From assembly GCF_004340785.1 (NCBI RefSeq), contig NZ_SLXS01000002.1, positions 558,001 to 622,000 on the forward strand: 64,000 nt of DNA, in the 5' to 3' direction. The translations under genes and the position numbers were made by a program. Each line of letters opens with the position of its first letter. Positions within the stretch are counted from its first letter, which is position 1. Source of the DNA: Tumebacillus sp. BK434 (GTDB lineage Bacteria; Bacillota; Bacilli; Tumebacillales; Tumebacillaceae). Under the pieces are notes generated by a model, which saw nothing but the letters and a program-made list of their open reading frames with translations, had not been told where the DNA came from and did not search any database. Shown piece by piece: positions 8,748-14,680 of this stretch.

Positions 8748-10391
8748 TTACCACGTGCGCATCGGCGGTGCACCCGGCGCCGGGTCTTGGATCACGTTGT
8801 AGATCGGGTAGCCGTACGCGAGCAGGATCAGCACGGCCGATACGGCGATCCAGATTCTCCAGCGCTCGAGGATGCGCGGAGTCGGTTCGTGATTGTCGCC
8901 GAGTTCGGCGATCGGGAACTCTTCCTGGCCTTTCGGAGCGAAGCAGAGCATGTAGAGGAACAGACCGATCATCAGCAGGCCGCCGATGAAGAGCAGCGCG
9001 CCGCCAAATGCCATCACTTTGTAGTACGGCATCCAGGAGAGGCCGAGCACGCTGTCCAGATAGGTGGTGAAGTCGGTGCGGCGCGGCGCGCCTTGCAGAC
9101 CCACGGTGTGCATCGCGCCGGACATGAAGCTCATGCCGACCGTCCAGATCAGCGTTTGCAGGATGCCGAGGCGGTTGACCCACTTGGTCAGCTTGCGGCC
9201 GGTCAGCGCCGGCACCAGCCAGTAGGAGATGCCGAAGAAGGTCAGCACCACCGAGGTGGCGACGGTGAGATGGAAGTGGCCGACGACCCACAGCGTGTTG
9301 TGGACGACCGCGTTCAACTGGTTGGAGGCGTTGATGATCCCGCCGAGACCTGCCGGAATGAACATCAGCATCCCGACCATCGGGGCGAAGAAGCGGACAT
9401 CTTTCCACGGCAGTTTGGTAAACCAGCCGAACAAGCTCTTCGCGCCTTTGCGGCGGCCGGCGGTCTCAAAGACGGCAAACATCGAGAACGCGGTGAGCAG
9501 GGACGGGACGACGACGGCGAGCGTGAGGATGACGTGGATAAACTTCCATTTTTCCGAGATGCCCGGCTCCATCAGCTGATGGTGGAACCCGACCGGGATC
9601 GAGAACAGGACGAGCAGGATAAAGGCGAGACGGGCCAGCGAGTCGGAGAACACTTTGCCGCCGATGATCTTCGGAATGCAGACATACCAGGCGATGTACG
9701 CCGGCATCAGCCAGAAGTAGACCAGCGGATGGCCGAAGAACCAGAACAGCATGCGGGAGAGCAGGATGTTGACATCTGCCACCCAGCCGAACGACCACGG
9801 GATGAGCTGGAACAGCACCATCGCGGCGAGTCCGGAAGTTGCGATCAGCCAGAGCACGAGCGTGGCGACCGTCATGAAGGCGAACAGCGGCGAGATTTTG
9901 CCCGGGTTGTGTTTGCGCCATTTGGCATAGTTGACGAGCATGCCGAGCGCGGCGACCCAGGTGCCGACGACGAGCAGCGCGGCGCCGACGTAGAACCACG
10001 GCGTTGCTTTCAGCGGTGCATAGAAGGTGTAGAGAACCGATGCGTCGTTGAGCAGGATGGCTGCGGTCGCCATCGCGGTGCCGAAGAACATCATCGCCCA
10101 GCCGATCCAGCCCGCATTGAAGGAAAAGTTGCTCAGGCCGCCGGTGGTTTTGGACATACCGGAATACAGAAAGCCGATAATAAAGAAGGTCGTAAAGATC
10201 AGTGCCATCAGAACGCCATGGGCGGTCAGGATTTGATAATAGTTAAGCCAATCGGGAAGCTCGATCACGCCGCCGCGCACCAAGCCTTGCAAGAGGCCGG
10301 CGATCGCGCCGATGCCAAAGGCGAGGAATGCGATCACGAGGTAGGCGAGGCTCATGTTGGCGTCGCGCTTCGGAATTGCTGTCGTTTGCAT
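8748..10391 (-). CDS. cbaA: ba3-type cytochrome c oxidase subunit I
   Basis: A 547-residue, roughly 13-helix haem-copper oxidase catalytic subunit of the B (ba3) family. It reduces oxygen to water and pumps protons at the cytoplasmic membrane. Visible ligands are the low-spin haem His in YYQILTAHG, the CuB His cross-linked to Tyr in GHPLVYFW, and the haem His pair in VGHFHLTV. The start is preceded by AAAGGATGTG. It is the last gene of a cbaD-cbaB-cbaA operon, the order known from Thermus. Such oxidases have high oxygen affinity, which fits the adjacent oxygen-sensing regulators. Confidence 0.95.
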   Translation of the reverse strand: MQTTAIPKRDANMSLAYLVIAFLAFGIGAIAGLLQGLVRGGVIELPDWLNYYQILTAHGVLMALIFTTFFIIGFLYSGMSKTTGGLSNFSFNAGWIGWAMMFFGTAMATAAILLNDASVLYTFYAPLKATPWFYVGAALLVVGTWVAALGMLVNYAKWRKHNPGKISPLFAFMTVATLVLWLIATSGLAAMVLFQLIPWSFGWVADVNILLSRMLFWFFGHPLVYFWLMPAYIAWYVCIPKIIGGKVFSDSLARLAFILLVLFSIPVGFHHQLMEPGISEKWKFIHVILTLAVVVPSLLTAFSMFAVFETAGRRKGAKSLFGWFTKLPWKDVRFFAPMVGMLMFIPAGLGGIINASNQLNAVVHNTLWVVGHFHLTVATSVVLTFFGISYWLVPALTGRKLTKWVNRLGILQTLIWTVGMSFMSGAMHTVGLQGAPRRTDFTTYLDSVLGLSWMPYYKVMAFGGALLFIGGLLMIGLFLYMLCFAPKGQEEFPIAELGDNHEPTPRILERWRIWIAVSAVLILLAYGYPIYNVIQDPAPGAPPMRTW

Positions 10392-10409
10392 TGTGGTTCA
10401 CATCCTTTG

Positions 10410-10877
10410 CTATTTGACGACGATTTTTGCCATCATCATGTGGTGACCTGCACCGCAGTACTCGTTGCAGAGAATCACGTAGTCACCCGGTTTTTTGAAC
10501 GTGGTGGTCGCGGAGTTGACATGTCCCGGCACGACCATCATGTTGACGTTGGTGCCCGGAATCGCAAAGCCGTGAACGACGTCTTTGGACGTGGTGTGGA
10601 AGGTGATCTCCGCGCCGAGCGGGATCTCGATCTCATTGGGTGCGTAGCCGAAGACGAACGACGGCATGTTCAGGTCGTATTTGTTCTCGCCCGTCTTGAC
10701 CAGGCCGGGCTTGTCAAACGGCGCGGTCTGATCGACCATCGCCGGTTGGACGCGAGACAGATCGCTTGGCGGATGGTGACCGTGTGAGAAGGCGTTGACG
10801 CCCAAGGTGATCAGAAAGGCCACCAAGGTGATGCCGCCGAAGATCAGCCAGATTTTTTCAAATTTATGCAAGTGCAT
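10410..10877 (-). CDS. cbaB: ba3-type cytochrome c oxidase subunit II (CuA protein)
   Basis: A 155-residue protein with one N-terminal transmembrane anchor (IWLIFGGITLVAFLITLGV) and an extracellular cupredoxin domain. The CuA site is explicit: CNEYCGAGHHMMM gives Cys, Cys, His and Met, and the second His lies in DVVHGFAIPG. It takes electrons from cytochrome c to subunit I. GGGGAGG sits 7-10 bases before the ATG. It is 18 bases upstream of cbaA and 39 bases downstream of the short cbaD gene. Confidence 0.95.
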   Translation of the reverse strand: MHLHKFEKIWLIFGGITLVAFLITLGVNAFSHGHHPPSDLSRVQPAMVDQTAPFDKPGLVKTGENKYDLNMPSFVFGYAPNEIEIPLGAEITFHTTSKDVVHGFAIPGTNVNMMVVPGHVNSATTTFKKPGDYVILCNEYCGAGHHMMMAKIVVK

Positions 10878-10916
10878 GAAGTGTTCCTCCCCTTCAACCT
10901 CTTCCCGACAGGCAGC

Positions 10917-11084
10917 TTACTGCCGCTCCAGGAAGAGGAAAAATGCGCTCAGCCAGCTGAGGATGATCAGCGTGCCTAAGATCATGACCGATGCAAACGT
11001 GCCGCGCAGGGATGTTTCTTCCTCAGGCTGCGGCGGGACCGGCAAGCTTTGCTTGGTGTCCGTCTGCTTTTGAATCTGTGCCAT
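10917..11084 (-). CDS. cbaD: ba3-type cytochrome c oxidase subunit IIa-like small membrane protein
   Basis: A 55-residue frame (MAQIQKQTDTKQSLPVPPQP start) with a single transmembrane helix, ASVMILGTLIILSWLSAFF, ending FLERQ. GGAGGGAGG lies about 10 bases upstream of the ATG at 11084. It is the first gene of the oxidase operon, in the position of the one-helix subunit IIa of the Thermus ba3 oxidase. Size, topology and position support the call; sequence identity cannot be checked here. It is short enough to be lost by automated gene callers. Confidence 0.75.
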   Translation of the reverse strand: MAQIQKQTDTKQSLPVPPQPEEETSLRGTFASVMILGTLIILSWLSAFFLFLERQ

Positions 11085-11131
11085 TCTGTGCTTCCTCCCT
11101 CCGGTAGATCGGTAACGGATTTCATACTTTG

Positions 11132-11196
11132 AGTATAGATTCAGGGGGCTTGGGCAGGTATCGGGGAACTCCCCGATAGCAGGTGCGGGAACTCCC
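11132..11196 (-). promoter_or_regulatory. Promoter of the cba operon with two NreC-like GGGN4CCC sites
   Basis: On the minus strand the -10 box TATACT (11132-11137) is preceded by a 25-base gap and then a near-perfect palindrome at 11159-11178: arms TATCGGGGA and TCCCCGATA around AC. A second, weaker copy (GGGAACTCCC) lies at 11187-11196, 23 bases further upstream centre to centre. No good -35 box is visible, as expected for an activated promoter. GGG-N4-CCC matches the core of the published staphylococcal NreC site as I recall it (TAGGGN4CCCTA). Confidence 0.7.
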
Positions 11197-11211
11197 TGAA
11201 AAAAGCAAGGG

Positions 11212-11250
11212 ATAAAAAAACACCGCCTCCCGAAGGAGACGGCGCTGTTT
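11212..11250 (-). terminator. Rho-independent terminator of the nre operon
   Basis: Read on the minus strand, CAGCGCCGTCTCC pairs with GGAGGCGGTG around TTCG and is followed by seven T residues, just past the nreC stop. Confidence 0.9.
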
Positions 11251-11257
11251 GCGGCGA

Positions 11258-11914
11258 TTATTCAAAGTCGAGCAGGCCTTTTTTCAGCGCATAGCGCACC
11301 AGCTCAGGGCGTGTTTTCATCTGCAGCTTCTCCATGATCTTCGACTTGTGCGTCTCGACCGTCTTCACGGAGACGATCAATTGCTCGGCGATCTCTTTGT
11401 TGGAGTAGCCTTTGGCGATGTACTGCAGGATCTCCTGCTCGCGGTCGGTCAGGACGTGGAAGTTCTCCACGTCCTGGCCTTTTTGCACGCGCTGCAGGAA
11501 CTCGGCGATCAGCGATTTGGTCGCCGTCGGGTGCAGGTACGCCGCACCGGAATGCACGGTGCGGATCGCGTTGATCAGGTCGAGGTCAGGAGCGCTTTTC
11601 AAAATGTACCCGGACGCGCCGGCCTGCAGGACGCGGAACAGATATTCCTCGTCGTCATGCATCGTCAGCACGAGAATGTCGATCTCCGGCGCTGCGTCTT
11701 TCAGCCGCGAGGTGGCAGACAGGCCGTTTTCGCCGGGCGGCATGCTGAGGTCCATCAGCACGATGTCCGGGCGCAGGTCGAGCGCCTTGTCGACCGCTTC
11801 TTTGCCGTCGGCCGCCGTGGCGATCACTTCCATGTCGGACTGCGAGCCGATCAGCATCGACAGGCCGGAGCGGACGATCGCGTGGTCATCCGCGATCAAC
11901 AAACGAATGGACAT
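11258..11914 (-). CDS. nreC: NarL/LuxR-type response regulator, NreC-like
   Basis: A 218-residue regulator. The receiver domain has the acidic pair in [11 protein letters not shown], the phosphoryl Asp in VLMDLSMP and the conserved Lys in [10 protein letters not shown]-terminal LuxR helix-turn-helix follows ([36 protein letters not shown]). The frame opens at 11935, but AAAGGAGGCCCCAAGT precedes the ATG at 11914, giving a 29-base overlap with nreB and hence coupling. It should be phosphorylated by the upstream kinase. Two near-identical promoter sites, upstream of nreA and of the oxidase operon, are its likely targets. Confidence 0.85.
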   Translation of the reverse strand: MSIRLLIADDHAIVRSGLSMLIGSQSDMEVIATAADGKEAVDKALDLRPDIVLMDLSMPPGENGLSATSRLKDAAPEIDILVLTMHDDEEYLFRVLQAGASGYILKSAPDLDLINAIRTVHSGAAYLHPTATKSLIAEFLQRVQKGQDVENFHVLTDREQEILQYIAKGYSNKEIAEQLIVSVKTVETHKSKIMEKLQMKTRPELVRYALKKGLLDFE

Positions 11915-12965
11915 ACTTGGGGCCTCCTTTTTCATCGAGCGGAATGCTCACTTCGATCCGCGTGCCGACGCCTTCCACCGAATCGATGCGCACCGTGCCG
12001 CCGAGCAGCGAAGCGCGCTCGCGCATGCCGAACAGCCCGAGCCCGGTGCCTTTGACGCGCAGATGCTCAGGGTCGAAGCCGACGCCTTTGTCGACGATGC
12101 GCAGCTCGAGCGCGTTTTCCCGGTCGGTCAAGGTGACAAACAGCTGGTCGGTGTCGGCGTATTTGGCCGCGTTGGTCATCGCTTCCTGCAAAATGCGGTA
12201 TAGAGCTGTCTCCACGGCGGACGAATAGCGGCGGCGCTGGCCGGCGATGGTCAGCTCCGACTCGATGCCAAACGTCTCGTCGAAGCGCTTGATGTACGAG
12301 CGGATCGCCGGCACCAGGCCGAGGTCGTCGAGCGCCGACGGGCGCAGTTCGACCGACAGGCTTTTCACCTCTTCCAGCGTGCGCGAGGTGAGCTGCTGCA
12401 CTTCGTCGAGGTGCGCCTTGACCGGCTCGTCGAGCTGCAGTTGATTGACGACGCGCAGCCCGACCATGATCGAATAGAGCGCTTGGCCGATCCCGTCGTG
12501 CAGGTCGCGGGAGATGCGTTTGCGCTCTTCTTCCTGGGCTTGGATCACATAGTTGGTCAACTGGCGCTGGTGGCGCTCCCGCTCCACCCGCTGCTGTTCG
12601 GTAATGTCGCGCAAGATCAGCACGAGCGCTTCGTCGTCTGCGATCGGCAGGCGCGTCGAAGAGGCGGCGACAGGCAGTTCCTCGCCGCCTTTGGTGCGCA
12701 CGAACATCTGGAAGGCCGGCATCTTTTGGCGCTTGGCGAAGCATTCCACGCAGGTCATCTCTTCGGAGCAGGTCGCCATGCCGATGCAGACATCACAGAG
12801 GTTGATGTTGCCGATCAGCTCGTCCACCGTATAGCCGGACAGGGTCTCAAACGAGCGGTTGACCGCCCGGATCATGCCGTCCCGGTCGATGACGAGGATG
12901 GCGTCGCTGACGTTTTGAAACAGCGACTCTAAAAATGAAGAAGAGATCTGCTGCGGCATCTTCAT
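11886..12965 (-). CDS. nreB: Oxygen-sensing histidine kinase, NreB-like, with a four-cysteine PAS domain
   Basis: A soluble 359-residue kinase. The PAS domain (about 10-125) carries Cys57, Cys60, Cys72 and Cys75, that is C-X2-C-X11-C-X2-C, the same spacing as the iron-sulphur ligands of Staphylococcus NreB (an additional Cys66 lies between). The HisKA_3 dimerisation helix has the phospho-acceptor in [13 protein letters not shown]. The HATPase_c domain shows [17 protein letters not shown] and [13 protein letters not shown]. The cluster is expected to be lost with oxygen, switching the kinase off. A second in-frame ATG two codons on is also possible. Confidence 0.9.
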   Translation of the reverse strand: MKMPQQISSSFLESLFQNVSDAILVIDRDGMIRAVNRSFETLSGYTVDELIGNINLCDVCIGMATCSEEMTCVECFAKRQKMPAFQMFVRTKGGEELPVAASSTRLPIADDEALVLILRDITEQQRVERERHQRQLTNYVIQAQEEERKRISRDLHDGIGQALYSIMVGLRVVNQLQLDEPVKAHLDEVQQLTSRTLEEVKSLSVELRPSALDDLGLVPAIRSYIKRFDETFGIESELTIAGQRRRYSSAVETALYRILQEAMTNAAKYADTDQLFVTLTDRENALELRIVDKGVGFDPEHLRVKGTGLGLFGMRERASLLGGTVRIDSVEGVGTRIEVSIPLDEKGGPKYVHSFVDRG

Positions 12966-12966
12966 G

Positions 12967-13455
12967 CTACGGGTTCACTCCCTCGTGCCCTTTTTCCTTA
13001 CTATACACAGTTGAGTCCCCGCTGAGTATCCACTTTTTTAATTCATTTGCTTTTTTGGCGATCACGGCGACATCGAGCGGCAGAAATTCCCGAAAGCTCC
13101 GGCAGCCGACCAGCATCATGCCCGGCACGCGGCCACCGTCCGCTTCCATCGGCACGCCGACGAGCGATTTCAGCCCTTCGGCGAGCAGGATCGGATATTC
13201 GCGCGGGTCGTCCATGCTTTTTGGTTCGGTAAACTGCATCAACAGCGGGCGGCCCATGCGAATCACTGTACCGGCGACGCCTTTGCCCGGTCGAAGCACG
13301 ATGCGCTTGTACCGTTCATTGCGGTTGCCGGAGACGTAGCGGAAGCGGATGGCGTGCGCTGTCGGATCGGTCAGCGCGATGGCGACAAAGTCGGCCCGCA
13401 TGTCGGTCCGAAACGCATCCAGCTCCCGTTGGATCAATTGCTGCACGTTCAGCAT
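12967..13455 (-). CDS. nreA: GAF-domain protein, NreA-like
   Basis: A 162-residue protein consisting of essentially one GAF domain (FVAIALTDPTAHAIRFRYVSG, RPGKGVAGTVIRMGRP, SLVGVPMEADGGRVPGMML). In staphylococci NreA binds nitrate in its GAF domain and restrains NreB. The gene is first in an nreA-nreB-nreC operon, the same order as in Staphylococcus, and ends one base before the nreB ATG. GGGAGGTGCGGTCA fixes the start at 13455 although the frame is open further upstream. Whether nitrate is the ligand here is inference; no nitrate reductase gene lies in the window. Confidence 0.78.
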   Translation of the reverse strand: MLNVQQLIQRELDAFRTDMRADFVAIALTDPTAHAIRFRYVSGNRNERYKRIVLRPGKGVAGTVIRMGRPLLMQFTEPKSMDDPREYPILLAEGLKSLVGVPMEADGGRVPGMMLVGCRSFREFLPLDVAVIAKKANELKKWILSGDSTVYSKEKGHEGVNP

Positions 13456-13495
13456 TGACCGCACCTCCCTTTCGTTTCGCAAATCGTATATCCAA

Positions 13496-13542
13496 AGTAT
13501 AGCGGGCGCAGGGCGGGAAAGCTCTCGGGGAACTCCCTGATC
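13496..13542 (-). promoter_or_regulatory. Promoter of the nre operon with an NreC-like site
   Basis: Minus-strand -10 box TATACT (13496-13501), a 25-base gap, then GGGGAACTCCC (13527-13537 in plus orientation, extended CGGGGAACTCCCTGAT). The spacing and the -10 sequence are identical to the cba promoter. This places the palindrome centre at about -44, a normal activator position, and suggests autoregulation. Confidence 0.68.
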
Positions 13543-13646
13543 TTTTGGGGCGGGAAAGCATTTCTGGCAAGCGGTGCGGGGGAGGGTGTATACTGGTGGT
13601 AAAGCGTAGGGCAAGGACGAGTTGAAGAGGAAGGGGAACGACTCTT

Positions 13647-14276
13647 TTGGTCAAAAAGATTCTGGTTGCCGTTTTATTTATTGCAATCATTGTATTAGGT
13701 TATCAGTATAAAGATCAGTTTATGGACATCATCGAAGCGGGCGGCTGGCTGTCGGTGCTGGTGTCGATTCTGCTCTACAGCATCTGCGTGTTCTTCCCGG
13801 TCGTGCCGGTGATCCTGCTGGTCGGGGTGATCGGGGCGGTGTTCGGCACCGTGCTCGGCACGGGCATTTCGCTGGCCGGGGCGCTGGTCGGCACGTCGAT
13901 CATGTTTTTGATGACGCGCTACGGGTTCCGCACCTGGGCGCAGGGGATCTTGGATAAATACCCCAAGGCCAAAGAGTACGAAGGCTATTTTGAGAAAAAC
14001 GCCTTTCTGAGCATCGTCGCCGTGCGGATCGTCCCGGTGGTGCCGACGCAGGTGGTGAACATTTTGACGGGCGTCTCGAAAGTGCCCTGGCTCATCTTCT
14101 TCGCCGCCACCGCGATCGGCGCCCTGCCGCGGCTCTTGATCTTCGCGTTCGTCGGCAACTCCTTCGAAGACAACAAGCTGACTTCGATCCTGACCTACGC
14201 GGCGTACATGGTCGTCATCTTCATCTTCACCTACATCTTCATGAAGCGCCGCATGGATGCGCAGCAGAAAAAGTAG
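13647..14276 (+). CDS. TVP38/TMEM64 (VTT/DedA-type) membrane protein
   Basis: A 209-residue integral membrane protein. After an N-terminal helix it carries the VTT domain: VFFPVVPVILLVGVIGAVFG, ALVGTSIMFLMTRYGFR, then RIVPVVPTQVVNILTGVSKV and a C-terminal helix before the basic tail KRRMDAQQKK. Family members are lipid-scrambling or DedA-like proteins; the molecular role here is unknown. It starts with TTG, supported by GGAAGGGG about ten bases upstream. It is divergent from nreA and shares the intergenic region holding the NreC-like site. Confidence 0.85.
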   Translation: MVKKILVAVLFIAIIVLGYQYKDQFMDIIEAGGWLSVLVSILLYSICVFFPVVPVILLVGVIGAVFGTVLGTGISLAGALVGTSIMFLMTRYGFRTWAQGILDKYPKAKEYEGYFEKNAFLSIVAVRIVPVVPTQVVNILTGVSKVPWLIFFAATAIGALPRLLIFAFVGNSFEDNKLTSILTYAAYMVVIFIFTYIFMKRRMDAQQKK

Positions 14277-14289
14277 ATCGAAGAGTAAG

Positions 14290-14325
14290 AAAAGGCAGGC
14301 TCCCGTTGCGGAGCCTGCCTTTTTC
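14290..14325. terminator. Bidirectional rho-independent terminator
   Basis: AAAAGGCAGGCTCC, loop CGTTGC, GGAGCCTGCCTTTTT between convergent genes. Confidence 0.92.
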
Positions 14326-14335
14326 ATAGGTGTTA

Positions 14336-14530
14336 TTATCTTGTTTTACGAAGCTCTTTCGTGATTGCAACAGCTGCGTTTGTGATGACGCCGCCAAGAA
14401 ACCCCACTCCAAAATAGAGTGTAAGATCGTACTTCGGTTGGTAATCCATGACGATGACCAAGAAGAGCGCCATGAGGAACAACAGCACGCCAAAACTTGT
14501 ACCCACAAGGAAATAGCGCAGATAATCCAT
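14336..14530 (-). CDS. Small two-helix membrane protein of unknown function
   Basis: A 64-residue protein, MDYLRYFLVGTSFGVLLFLM start, with two predicted transmembrane helices (FLVGTSFGVLLFLMALFLVIV and LYFGVGFLGGVITNAAVAI) separated by a short polar loop MDYQPKYD and ending in basic residues. The ribosome binding site is weak (GTGGTGAA), but the frame ends directly at a terminator shared with the TVP38 gene, and the hydrophobic pattern is not a shadow of another gene. I do not recognise a family. Confidence 0.5.
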   Translation of the reverse strand: MDYLRYFLVGTSFGVLLFLMALFLVIVMDYQPKYDLTLYFGVGFLGGVITNAAVAITKELRKTR

Positions 14531-14680
14531 CGATTCACCACGCTTGTTTGAAAATTCACACCAGTATAAGTTACAGTAACACATAAAACGGGAGAATCTC
14601 AACACCTCCCCGCACAGGCGTCCACCCGGTCGGCATAGGCTATAGCAATGTGAACGACTACAGGGAGGAGCCATGACCTT

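Noticed and set aside
8787..10787. Long plus-strand frame opposite cbaA and cbaB
   Set aside because: Low-complexity charged product without motifs; the minus strand encodes all haem and copper ligands.
11886..13455. Classical nitrate respiration locus
   Set aside because: The NreABC-like sensors are present but no nar, nir or nitrate transporter gene is visible; the neighbouring respiratory operon is a ba3 oxidase.
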